This document shows, piece by piece, positions 10,592 to 21,035 of a DNA stretch of 64,000 nucleotides. A program made the position numbers and the translations under genes. The stretch is from Plasmodium coatneyi (lineage: Eukaryota; Apicomplexa; Aconoidasida; Haemosporida; Plasmodiidae). The DNA is taken from the NCBI RefSeq assembly GCF_001680005.1, contig NC_033567.1, forward strand, positions 3,596,001 through 3,660,000, in the 5' to 3' direction. Numbering within the stretch: position 1 is the first letter of the stretch; every line of letters begins with the position of its first letter. Below the pieces are notes generated by a model. It saw nothing but the letters and a program-made list of their open reading frames with translations, ran no database searches and was not told the DNA's origin.

Positions 10592-12600
10592 GGGGGGTGA
10601 TAATGCGTACATACGTCAGGTTAGTACCAATTATTTGTTCAACCCCATCGTGCGATGTGTGCAGCTGTCCTATGGCATGGCGTTTTTCCAACTGTTCGCA
10701 AAGGTCACCTGGTGTAGGCGTCCTCCATCCAAAAAAAAAAGACGCATCATAGGATAAATATGTTGTAATATGCGTATCACCTTAGTTTTTGTGTTAATCG
10801 ATTCGTCTTCGCAGTTTTATTCTGCTGCTACAATTTGCCGTTTTTCTTGCCCAATTTTTTTTTGTTTTTTTTTTATACACTGATCAGTGGAAGGGGTAGC
10901 CCCTTCCCACATACCCTTGGCGCATTGCCAGCCACGCTAGTCCCGCATTTGCCTGAAAATGATGTGCACACATATGTACACATACACAGCATGCATTTCC
11001 CCACCCCCTCCGGTAGTTTCCTCCTATCAGCTTTAATTAATTAGTTAATTTTTTTTGTATAGTAAAATTCCTTGCCTTGCCCAATAACAAACGGCAAGGA
11101 CAAGCGAAAACTTCAACAAAATCTGCGCACATAAAAATAACAAAAATTGAAAAAAGCAAATTAAGTATTATTACGAATGGGAGAACAGAATAAGTTGACC
11201 CCCGTCGTGCTTCCCAATTTTCGGTTTTTTCCAATGTTATGATGAGAAGGTGGGAATAAAAGGTGTTGCTGCAGCGAAACTCTGAACAAATATGATAAGA
11301 CAATCAAAATGGCACCTTGCTCATTTTTGTAAAATTGTTAAGATCGCGCAGTAGCGCATTAATCGTTGTTATTAGGAAAACTGATGCATCGTTATTTTTT
11401 GTATAAAAAAGGAATTATGTGTTACTTATTATTTACCTTATCTTTCTCTGTTTTTTCTGTTTTTTTTTTTTTTTTTTTTTTTTTCACATTGGCCATACAA
11501 CTTGTCATTGTGCACCTGGTTGCCTACATCTTCTGTCTGGAAGTGTGCGATCGGTTAAAAATAACAGGGCATATTTTTTACGTACAAATGTGTATCATAT
11601 TTTTATTGCGATTGTTTGTTTTTCCCATTTGGCAACATTGTGTTGCAATGCTAAAGGAGATTGTCAGTTGATACGTTATAGTTGCGAATGGCTAAATTTA
11701 CTGCTGCTGAGAAAAATTTGCGCTTGTGTCTGCGATTGCACTGCCTCCCAAATAATTTTCCAGACGGCAATTGCTACCAAATGGGAGTGTTTAGATTTAG
11801 AAATTCCCCTTCGACAGGAAAAAAAAAAAATTGTAAAGCGATAAATAACGATATGTTAGCTATGTATACGCGTACATATAGCAGGTAATTTCCAAAAGGT
11901 AGTCTAATTTTACCTTTTTTTTTTTTTTCTTTTTTACACCCTTTTGACAACTTCCTCCTAGGGATAAAAAAATTCGAATGTGTACAAAAGAAAGTCAGTT
12001 GGAAAAAATAGAAACATGCATAATAGATAAAAAAAAAAAAAAAAATTGTGCCAAATTGGGAAAAAGTGTGTCATACTATAAATGCAAAATATTCATAACT
12101 GCAGCCAAATAGACAAATGCCATTGCGTCATGTCGGAAATGCAAATAGCGAGAAGATGTTTCACTACTGTGGCCACGTGGATTTAAAAAGACAGAATTGC
12201 TCCTTCCATTGGTGCAACCACGTTATTACTTCGTAGCATCATTTTACTGAATTGTTATTAAGCTATATAGTTCACCTTCTTAGCAAGTTTGTGCAAAAAA
12301 AACATGAAAATTGTTACAATATTGCAAGGTAGACAATAAATGGTAAACGAATTTACAATTACAAGACAAACTCACTTTTAAGGTTAGATCGGCCAAATAG
12401 ACCATATGAAAAATAAAATGACAATACAGTGAGATAGAGCAGAATGCGTGAACGATAGCAGAGCATACCTTCAAAAGTGAAACTTCTACAGTACAAATTT
12501 AACTCATAAAATAAATGCTCATTTTTTCATATTGAGAAAAGAAAATGCGCATTTTGTCATATTTTCCCTTTTTCCCCCCTTTTGTAACAGGACCCAGAAC
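10592..12600. other. Intergenic, YL1 3' flank and MLO-like gene 5' flank
   Basis: Two kilobases with A/T runs (T25 at 11460-11484, A runs near 12031-12045) and short frames on both strands that look random. The longest is a plus-strand 141-codon frame starting in a poly-Phe run, without coding character. It should contain the promoter of the downstream plus-strand gene. No RNA gene was seen. Confidence 0.55.
11460..11484. repeat. Poly-T tract (25 bp)
   Basis: Uninterrupted T run in the YL1-MLO intergenic region. Confidence 0.95.
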
Positions 12601-12633
12601 ATGTTAAAGCTCGACCTCCTAATTTTGTTATGT
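12601..12633 (+). other. Probable first coding micro-exon (signal peptide) of the MLO-like gene
   Basis: ATG plus ten codons (MLKLDLLILLC), then a GTTCGT donor. Joining to the acceptor at 12955 (TTTTTCCTTGCAG) is phase 0 and completes a hydrophobic leader. The donor is not consensus. An alternative is ATGCATGCCCCT at 12731-12742 with a better donor (GTATGC) but a meaningless leader. The exon at 12956 has no in-frame ATG near its start, so some upstream exon is required. Confidence 0.5.
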
Positions 12634-15600
12634 GTTCGTTAGAAACAAAAAAAAAAGGCGAGGGGAGAAAAAAAAAAATTTTTATCGTAGCCCCGTTGAA
12701 AAGAGACCAATCATGTTCGAGAGTTTGTGAATGCATGCCCCTGTATGCGCCTACGAACTGCCAGTCTTTTCTCCAGTGGAGGTTTCTCCTTTCCACATGG
12801 GAAACTTGAGCGACATCTACGAATAAGCAGTCACACAACATAGCGCTATTTGTGCTACTCCCCTTCGCGGAAGCATTTTTCGCACGACGTTACTTTTACA
12901 TGCTACATGTTTATTTTATCTGTTCGTTTCCTGTTCCCCCACTTTTTCCTTGCAGATTTGCGCCACGTACCCTCTATTCATTTTAAAAGAAGGAAACATT
13001 GACCATACCTACTGCAACAAAAATGAAAGTATAAGGCAAAGGGATACTCGCAAATGCGAACCCTGGAGCCGATTGCTGGGCGAAGACAACAATGAATTTT
13101 TCGATATCGGGAAGCTGAAAAAGTTGTTATATTTTCAGTCCAATTTGGACCAAACGATAAAGCAAAAACGGAGAGAAGAAAAGAAGTTGAGAAAATTATA
13201 CAAGGCTGCAAAAGCGGGTAATTTTGCTGAAACGATTAGGAATTCCCAAAAGGACACTCAACAGAATGGTGCCCCCCCTGGCGAAAAAGAACATAGTACG
13301 AACGGTAAAAATGACACGAACAGTGCAGGTGAAATAAATCAGGATGGGGCTGCCCAGAGAAAAGAAGACAACCCTGCAGATATGAATCAGCAAACGTATG
13401 CTGACGAACAAATGAAGAATGAAAAGGGAAGTAAAATGGGAGAAATGCAGGAAGCAACCCCCGTCCAGACAACAGTAAGCGGTCCAACGGAAAAATTCAT
13501 AAACAAACACGATCATGTGGATAACACGGGAAATATTCAGAAGGAACAGAAGGAGGAAAAAGACAAACCTGCTGATAATCCCGAACTGAGCAACATCCTA
13601 CAAAGTGTGGAATTTTTGAAAAAGGTGCAGTCGTTGAAGAGTTACTTCGGCTCCAGTGAATCGCAAAGCGGGTCCCCCCCTGTACCACCTGCCGAGCAGA
13701 ACCATTATGCAGATGTTGCCGAGATAAAAAATGAAAACGACCAAGTTGCACACCTCAGTGAAGATACAAACAACGGACTGAACAACGTGGAGGGAAATCA
13801 AAAAATGGAATCTCCAATGTCTAAAGATAATGAAGAAAAAAAAAAAAATTATTCACAGGAACCTTTCCATATGTTCCCTCAAAAGGATTCAGCAGAAAAA
13901 TTCAAAACACATTTGAGAAGAAGCAAAATTAAAGAATTTTTTGAAGTTAACGACTTGGTAAAATATATGAAAAATTTTCTAGGAATAAAATCCAACATCC
14001 ATGAAAAATTCGAACATGAAAAGTTGATTGTAAAAAATTGTAACTATGAATCCTTCGGTCCAGAATTTTGCAGTGTTGATGAGGAAGCCAAGAAGATGTT
14101 ATGGAATTATGAGAATAAAAAAAATTGTGCCTTCCTGTTTATCATATTGTTTACTTTATTTTTTAGCCTACTCATACAGAATATAGTCTACTATATAGAA
14201 AAGAGGGTCCGAAATTCGAAGGATCAATTCAGGAAGGACCTACTAAATACCGCCTTTAGGCAAATTTCTCTAATTACCATAATAAATCTCACCATATGGG
14301 GGATTCTGCAGTCGAACGTGGCGGAGGCGCTCGACGAAATAATTTTCAACGATGTAAGCGGGACACATAGGGAAAATGGAAAATGCTCACACGTGGCATA
14401 TACGTATACATATGGTTGTATGTCTCCACCGTACTCCTTATCATGTGAGAAAACGCATAACCGAAGTGTGTGCTAAACTGGTAATGCTCCTTTTTTTTCC
14501 ATCCCTTCTAGATTCTACCGCAACAAAGAAATGTTGACGAGGTTTTGCACAATGTGGAACCCCTCCTGGAGACCATATTTGAGAAGATACTTTTCATCTC
14601 GATGAATTTTCTCATATGGTAAATTATGATCAAATAAGTGGACCCGCACGTGGGGGGGTTGTCCCACCGCTGTCAAGCCGTTCCACTGTTGCGATAGTTC
14701 AGCTTCGAGGACATAATTAACTGTGGGAGAGTGGTCAGATGGTTGTCCCCCTTTCCAAGCATTATTACTACTTCACTTCATGGAAAATATTCCTTCCTTT
14801 TTTTCTCCTCCCCTTTCGCAGCTACTCCCTATTTATAATTAACATACATTTTGTGACGAGGCGAATATTAAAGTGGTTTTCCGAAGCGGACAACTGCGAT
14901 ATTTCTAACATAGCCAAGGAAATGAAAGAGGCCCGGAAGGGGTGCTTCAAGAATTTATTCTTTTTCTTAAGATATTCAAGAAACTCTAAGTATTTGGCGC
15001 ATCGGTAGGGTTTGCACACGGTGCGGCTAACACGCGGCGAATGCCCCCCTTTCGTTACGCACTCTTTTTAACATTCGATCCGTTAGGTCTATTTGGTCCA
15101 TTCGATTCATTTGGTCCATTTGGTCCATTTTTCCCACCTCCCCCTTGTAGATACGATTTTTCCGAAAATGTCGACGCGATAAGCATTCCAGGGCTAGACC
15201 CGAACGGATATTACTACTATGAGTACATGAGAGCTTGCTTATTAAAATACAACGTCAAGCTAATAAAAATACCCAACGCCGTAATACTATTTCTGGTTTT
15301 TGCGTGCATTTCTCTAAGGTACGGAACGGTTGAAATGGTGGAATAAGGCACGATGGAAAGTGCCCAAAGAGTGTGTTAACTGGAGATAGGGTGTCTTTCG
15401 CGTTTGCTTCCTTATCACATTACTTCGAACCCATTTGTCCCCCTCTCTTGTAGACCCTTTTTTAACATACGACTGAAGGCGGAGGTTATTTTTCTGAACT
15501 TCCTCTCCCTCGTTTGCATCGTGGGCTTGCTCCTGATGTTATTCTACGTAATAGAAAAGTGAAGATCGTGCCTGTGGGCGCAAAATAACATGCACATAAA

Positions 15601-18111
15601 TATACATATATATGTGTGTATATATATATAGCGCATGACAACTGCTGCAAGTGGTCCTTCACCACGACGCCTATCCACACCGCTGCAAACAACTTTAATT
15701 TCCCATTTTGCAGCTATACAAAATAGACAGAAAACTACTGCCGAGGGATATTTCCAAGTATCTACTAAACAGATACCACATCGAAACATGCGAGCAGAGC
15801 AAAAAGGACATCACACCATACTACAAACTGTTGAAGCAGCAGGTAAGAAGGGAAAACGCGCAACACAGTACACCACCTCACACACATATATACACACATA
15901 CATATATTTAATGATTCACATCTTATTGTAATACATTTTTTAATATACGCCTCTTCCATTTTTCCTTTTTTCGAATGTTCAGTCTGTGTACCCCTCAGCA
16001 GTAAACTACTTTCTGTACAAAACTACGTTCCCCAACAAGCATGAGCAGCTATTTTATTTTTGGGGAAACGGCCCCCGCCTAATTAACTTTATCTTTCAAG
16101 TAAGGACACGGAGAGGGCACAAGTGCCGTCTCGCATAGCAGAGGTTCAGAGGATGAGAAGTTTGAAATTAAGAGGAGTGAAGATATTATACATTAGTGAA
16201 AATATTGCACGGTTATTTACGCACATGTTAGTGCCTTTCTATATACCTGTATTACCAATCCGGTGTGAATTTCCACTTTTTCACTACCACCCGTTTAGAC
16301 CCTATGTTTCTGCTTTCTAATCATCCTCTCCTGTTGGATATTTTTACTACGAGTGGATAACATAACGTGGTTCCAACTGTACAGTTATGGGAGCTTGGCC
16401 ATATGCGCGTGCATTTTCCTCTTCCTGATTATTCTCAAGTATATCATTTATTACTACATTATGGTTAGCAAAACGGGGTATTTAATTGACACGAAGCTGC
16501 TGGAGAAGGTAAGCCAGTTAATAGGCTCTGCGAACTGAGTAGACACAAGGTGCACGCACACACCATATCACACACTTTGTTTCTTCCCCCTTTCTGCGGC
16601 AGGTGTGGGAATTCGAAAGATCGGACAACATAAAGAGAATATCGGAATTTATTGACGCCATAAAAATAAAGGTGCCCCTCTCATGCGCTGCAGCCATTTG
16701 TAGATTCGTTCTTTCCTTTTTTATAGCAACAACTGCGTTTTTTTACCCTTACTATTTTGCTTCCCTGCCCTTGCGACCGTTTATGCGCTGTATTTTTCTC
16801 CCTCCCCCCATTCGTAGTCCACGTTACATGCCCTGAAAGAGGGCGGCGAAGTCTTCTGGAGGCAGCTCCTCATTAAATCAAACACAGTGCCGTCAAATAT
16901 ACAAGAGAAAATGTTTAGCATATGGGTCGGCCTGGATGAAGAAAATAGGGGAATTATAGACTCCGCGAAAATTCTTAAATTTTTAAAATCGCAAGGAATT
17001 AATCTGACCTCGGAGAGCGACATCAAGGTAACGCTCCAGTTGGGAGTGTCGATTGGGGTTCCAGGATGAATTAAAAATGGGTGCTCCTGCTGTGCTCAGT
17101 ATAGTATAGCACAACTCAGCATAGCATGGGTTGTTGCATGAATTATGGCGCGAACAGCTATACCGTCGGTTATTTCACCGCGTTTTCCCCATTTGTGAGA
17201 ATTGGCCACCATCTTCCTTTTCCTTTCTTTTTCATGCCTCCCCCCTGTAGGAATTCCTGGAAGTGTTCGACAGGAACAACAAAAATGGCCTAAACCAGGA
17301 AGAGTTTTTTGTCCTCATTATTATAGTCAAGCAAATTTTGGTGGAACTGTTGGATATTAACGCCGTTCAGGTAGGCAGAGCAAATTTGAGCACAAATTGG
17401 ACAAAAAAAAAAAAAAAAAAAAAAAATTGCATATCGGGATAAATTATATGCACCATCCTTGGCAACCATCATTACATTTGCGCAATTATCCCACACCCTT
17501 GCCCACGAAAATGCACCCCCCCAATTAAACATTCCCCACCTGTTCCACTTCAACGCACAGTCCCTGTTCGAAGAAGTGTATGGAATCCCATGGAATTCGC
17601 TATCGTCCATTGATGCGAACAGCTTAAAAAGAATCTTAACAGAGGTAGGGAAGGAGGCAAATTATATCCTGTTTGAAAAATAGGCCTTTTAGATTGTTAC
17701 ACCTATGCGCATATTCCCCTTGTCCACTCAACTGTAATGACAACCCTTTCTACCCCTTTTCGTGCTTTTCCTTATAGCTAAATTTGCAATGGCCACATGG
17801 AAAAATCCGCAATTTGATAGACTTTGTGTGCGAAAATAAAAAGACGAAATATGTCAGTGCAGAATATTTCATAAAGCAGCTGATCAACATCGAGGAAGTG
17901 ACTTTGCAGCCCTTCCACGTAATGATACCTATGTGTGCTCTGCGCAGTGTCTGCATATGACACCACGCACACCTTGAACGCGTATTTTACCCCTAATGTA
18001 ACAAATGTTATTCGTACAGGTAAACGAAGTAAAATAAATGACCCCATTTTTATGCGAATGTTTTGTCCTTTTTTTTTTTTTTTTTCGCAGTCTTCCTCGG
18101 ATGCAAAGTAA
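12601..18111 (+). CDS. MLO-like seven-transmembrane protein with C-terminal EF-hands, 15 exons
   Basis: Exons: 12601-12633 (probable), 12956-14353, 14512-14618, 14822-15004, 15151-15318, 15454-15547, 15714-15842, 15983-16099, 16299-16508, 16603-16671, 16818-17027, 17251-17370, 17561-17644, 17778-17918, 18091-18111; 1,027 residues, every junction phase-consistent. A likely signal peptide (MLKLDLLILLC joined to ICATYPLFIL) precedes a ~370-residue charged low-complexity region. Seven hydrophobic spans follow at about 401-425, 446-468, 507-530, 612-628, 640-663, 744-763 and 772-796. Order, spacing and loop motifs match plant MLO proteins: a GCFKNLFFFLR-type segment after TM3, GYYYYEYMRACLL, and FYFWGNGPRLINF just before TM6 (MLO: FWF.RP.L.LFLIHF). 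The tail has an EF-hand-like loop (DRNNKNGLNQEE, ~912-923) and a weaker preceding one (DEENRG). Plant MLOs bind calmodulin and have been reported as Ca2+ channels. Calcium gating here is inference. Confidence 0.85.
15083..15131 (+). repeat. Imperfect tandem TTTGGTCCA minisatellite in an intron
   Basis: Four imperfect copies of a 9-10 bp unit (consensus ATTTGGTCCA, one copy changed to TTCGATTCA) lie just upstream of the pyrimidine tract and acceptor at 15150 of the MLO-like gene. Confidence 0.8.
17403..17426. repeat. Poly-A tract (24 bp) in an intron
   Basis: A24 near the start of the intron after exon 12 of the MLO-like gene. Confidence 0.95.
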
Positions 18112-18417
18112 AGATAAAGCTAAGGACGTAACACTTCACATGGTTTTTTTTGCTTATCTCCCAATTTGCCTCTTTTTGTTATAAAGTAGCAAAAAAAGGG
18201 AAAAAAATGTTTCTATTAATTGTGGGGATTACAAAAGTCAGTCGATTCAAAATGAACTAATTGAATCACCTGTGTAGTTAATTTGCACGATTTCTTTTTT
18301 TCACCATTTGAGGGGGATTATTTACTGATTTTGTTTACTTTTTTTTCTTATCCTACATAAGATAGGAAAAATGTGCACGTGAAAAATTCTGTAATTTTAT
18401 TTTTCATTTTTTAGTTT
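18112..18417. other. Convergent 3' flanks
   Basis: A short region between the stop of the MLO-like gene (+) and the stop of the small basic protein gene (-). It is A/T-rich with several T runs; no gene is seen. Confidence 0.6.
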
Positions 18418-18813
18418 TTATTTTTTAAATTTTGATAGGTATTTATGTGTAGCTGTTTTTTTTGTTTTTCCTCCACATCGGTTACGACTTTGTTCTATAG
18501 TGCTTACATTTTTATGCTCCAACTTAGATGTAATTAATCTTTTATTTTTGTGACGTATGCATTTCCGATGCGCGCTTCTTAAGTTCTTCTGTTTCAATTT
18601 TGTTACACTGTTTCCTCTTGTTGGATAAACGATTTGATATTTTTTAAATTTCCTTTGTGCATCCACATTTCCTGCGCTCCATTTGCCCGAATGTGGAAAA
18701 TTTAACTTGGCCTTTAAAGCGGGTACTTTATATGTATGTTTACGCATAAGCAATAGCTCTTTAATTTTACGCACGCACAACTTGCGGATGAAGTGAAATG
18801 AAACATGTGGCAT
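18418..18813 (-). CDS. Small basic protein, unknown; mitoribosomal protein possible
   Basis: A single exon of 131 residues starting at the ATG 18813 (MPHVSFHFIRKLCVRKIKEL). It has very high Lys/Arg/His content and few acidic residues throughout (RKCIRHKNKRL near residue 90, ending YLSKFKK). I do not recognise a family. Size, charge and the N-terminal basic amphipathic stretch would fit a nucleus-encoded mitochondrial or apicoplast ribosomal protein. It shares a 214-bp divergent intergenic region with the mitochondrial S6 gene. That function is inference. Coding status is supported by a clean ATG, an unbroken frame and non-repetitive composition. Confidence 0.6.
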   Translation of the reverse strand: MPHVSFHFIRKLCVRKIKELLLMRKHTYKVPALKAKLNFPHSGKWSAGNVDAQRKFKKYQIVYPTRGNSVTKLKQKNLRSAHRKCIRHKNKRLITSKLEHKNVSTIEQSRNRCGGKTKKTATHKYLSKFKK

Positions 18814-18869
18814 AACCCCATGTGGAAGGTAATCACAGTGATGTGCAGCAGTAGTTTAAATAGCGGCCA

Positions 18870-18945
18870 CTCACACGCACATACATATATACAGACCTAC
18901 ACACATACGAACATACATACATACTTACATACGTGTATACGTACC
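18870..18945. repeat. ACATAC-type microsatellite
   Basis: Imperfect ACATAC/CACATA repeats between the divergent starts of the basic protein gene (-) and the S6 gene (+), inside a shared promoter region. Confidence 0.85.
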
Positions 18946-19027
18946 TCCCTTTAGTCCCCCAGAGAAGTACACAGTAGGGGCCACAAATAAGCGCATACTA
19001 CGATGACGAAAGAAGGAATAAAAAAAA

Positions 19028-19372
19028 ATGGTTTTGTACGAATCTTACATTGCCCTAAATAAACACATAAAAAAGGACGACGTGAAGAATTTAATGAAAA
19101 ACTTCCACTTTATAGTAAACAAATACAATGGCAATATAATCAGTATCAACGATCTGGGTTGGAGAAAATTCGCCTTCTGCATTAAGAAGCCCAAGGTAGG
19201 AACATTTCATTTTGGTAGATTTTACTGCATTACATTTTACTCCAACAGCAAAAGTATAAAAGACCTAAACGAATTTTTCCACAGCAACACGTTTATTTTA
19301 AGATTTTTAAACGTTAAAATGAAGTACAGATCAAATTTTTTGGTTGCGCCGTTTTCGTACATTAATGGGTAG
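19028..19372 (+). CDS. Mitochondrial small-subunit ribosomal protein bS6m
   Basis: A single exon of 114 residues (MVLYESYIALNKHIKKDDVK). Bacterial S6 is about 95-135 residues. The features match the S6 ferredoxin-like fold: a first beta strand with YESYIAL, the helix DDVKNLMKNFHFIV, a strand ending NLGWRKFAF-type (here DLGWRKFAFCIKK, equivalent to W..r.LAY.I), a short YCITFY strand, the helix IKDLNEFFHSN and the last strand ILRFLNVK (family: vLR.l.vk). The C-terminal extension is short. A mitochondrial rather than apicoplast location is inferred from the absence of an apicoplast bipartite leader. ATG context is AAAAATGG. It converges with the CYC1-like gene. Confidence 0.85.
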   Translation: MVLYESYIALNKHIKKDDVKNLMKNFHFIVNKYNGNIISINDLGWRKFAFCIKKPKVGTFHFGRFYCITFYSNSKSIKDLNEFFHSNTFILRFLNVKMKYRSNFLVAPFSYING

Positions 19373-20054
19373 GAACGCCGCGGTGAGATTGCGGCATGGG
19401 GAAGAGACAGAAATGGTGGAACGGCCCCCCTCGTTGTAGCGTTATTTCTATGTGCCCTTTTCACAGCACATTGTTTTTTTTTTTTTTTTTTTTCTCATTT
19501 TTCTCCCACTTTTTCCGTGTGTCTTTTCCCATTTTTTGTCTTTTTCTTAAAAATTGAACAAAAAAAATGTAGCAACGAAATGTGGCCACGATGCAAGTGA
19601 AACTTGGCAAAATGAAGGGCGCGGAAATACCCACAGGAATGAAACTAAAAATGAAGAATAGGAACTGACCGGACTTTGCAAATATGCAGTATTTAAAAAA
19701 AAAAGGAAAACATGAAGACTTTCCTTTTACAACTGGGATTATGCCACCGGGAATGTGATAACCGCTGAGTCTTTCCGGGGGTCCCCCCCTGCAAATGAGT
19801 TAAAGCGTCGACCTGTACTGTGGTGTTAGACATTTCAGCACAAATGGAACAGCATCCCCTCTGTAATTAAGAAGAAACGCATGCACAGACTCGGCAGGAA
19901 TTTTCCCATTACTCGCAAAAAAGTGGCTCATCAGGCGAATTATAGCGTTGTAATGTAAGATCACCATTCGGGGAAGGATGCTCTCCAAATGTATGTTTCG
20001 TAGATAACAACTTGCCAATGTGTACGTTTTTTTTGCTTCCACCTTTTGACGTAT
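19373..20054. other. Convergent intergenic region
   Basis: Between the S6 stop (+) and the cyclin stop (-). It contains a T20 run (19474-19493). An 80-codon minus frame (19800-20042) abuts the cyclin stop but begins with GTG and has no family resemblance, so it is probably 3' UTR. Confidence 0.55.
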
Positions 20055-21035
20055 CTACTTCATATCAACCCTTTTGGCGGGCTCATTTCGCGCACAATCT
20101 TCGCTGTCTAACTTTTTCTTCTTGGACTTTTTGCTATTTTTTTTTTTTTTTAAAATTTCGTAAATATCAATACACATGTCCAAAGTTTCTCCGATCTGTC
20201 TAGTTGTGTTTTCATCGTCAAAGGTGTTCCTCAAATCGAGGTGGTCCTTATACCTTACATGGAGTTCATCAATTTTGTTTTTCAATTTTTGAAAAAGAAT
20301 TTGATTATTGTTGGTAATAAATTCGAGAATAAATTTATCAGCATTAACAATGTTGAAATTAATTTTTATATTATTTACAAAGCAGTACAAGGCTATTTGT
20401 GCAGGTGTATACGTAAACGTAATGGAAAAACTTTCGATAATTTTTATGCAGTCCTGTACTGTATTGACGTAAATTTCATTGCAAATATTTTCAAATGAAT
20501 TCTGTACTTCGTTATCTTTGTTTATATATTTATTTATATAATTTAGGAATTTACTTTTTATGTAAAAGATACATTCTTTTGTGTACAAAAAATTTATTTC
20601 AAAATCTAGTGATGAACAAACGATATTTTCATGTTCAAGAACTTTGTCCAAATTTATGTCAATGTCGTTAAAAAAATCATTCATTTTGTATAATCGCCCA
20701 TATCCTTCCAATTTTATTGCTAAAATTATGCACGTGAAAATTAAAATACGTGGGTCATATTCCAATATAATTTCTTTTAAGTAAAATCTGTTGTACAGCA
20801 CAATTGCGCATTCCACAATTTGCGGCTTGAGTCTTTTTATTTCGCAAAAGTGTGTCAGTTGATAACAGAAGTAAAGCTTCGTTTTTTCAATTTCCGCATA
20901 TTTTGGGATACTCACATTGTGATCTTTAAATTTCTCCTTAAAGTCGTTGTACTTTTTTAGGCATATTTCGTCTACCTCATTTTTGCTTTTGAAGATCCAT
21001 TTGGTCATGTGCGAAGTGTCCTCTGGGTAATTCAT
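20055..21035 (-). CDS. CYC1: Cyclin, CYC1/cyclin-H type
   Basis: A single exon of 326 residues starting MNYPEDTSHMTKW. It has two cyclin-fold repeats. The first (about residues 55-160) includes the typical helix with IFTCIILAIKLEGYG, where cyclins H/C/L have ...AC..LA.K.EE. The second lies around 165-250 (YTPAQIALYCFV). The Lys-rich C-terminus resembles a nuclear localisation signal. The N-terminal SHMTKWIF resembles cyclin H, which pairs with CDK7 and MAT1 in the CAK/TFIIH kinase. The gene has the position and features of Plasmodium CYC1, reported to pair with the kinase MRK and to act in cytokinesis. It is divergent from the small split gene at 22163. Confidence 0.85.
   Translation of the reverse strand: MNYPEDTSHMTKWIFKSKNEVDEICLKKYNDFKEKFKDHNVSIPKYAEIEKTKLYFCYQLTHFCEIKRLKPQIVECAIVLYNRFYLKEIILEYDPRILIFTCIILAIKLEGYGRLYKMNDFFNDIDINLDKVLEHENIVCSSLDFEINFLYTKECIFYIKSKFLNYINKYINKDNEVQNSFENICNEIYVNTVQDCIKIIESFSITFTYTPAQIALYCFVNNIKINFNIVNADKFILEFITNNNQILFQKLKNKIDELHVRYKDHLDLRNTFDDENTTRQIGETLDMCIDIYEILKKKKNSKKSKKKKLDSEDCARNEPAKRVDMK

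Noticed and set aside
11419..11844. 141-codon plus frame between YL1 and the MLO-like gene
   Set aside because: Starts in a poly-T run (poly-Phe), no motif, several overlapping alternative frames of equal quality.
12950..14476. Taking TTG at 12950 as the start and 14476 as the end of a 508-residue protein
   Set aside because: 12951-12955 is the TGCAG of a splice acceptor, and a GTAAGC donor at 14354 leads in phase to the next membrane-span exons; the tail after it is intron.
19800..20042. 80-codon minus frame just after the cyclin stop
   Set aside because: Begins with GTG, no family resemblance, and the cyclin stop separates it; most likely 3' UTR.
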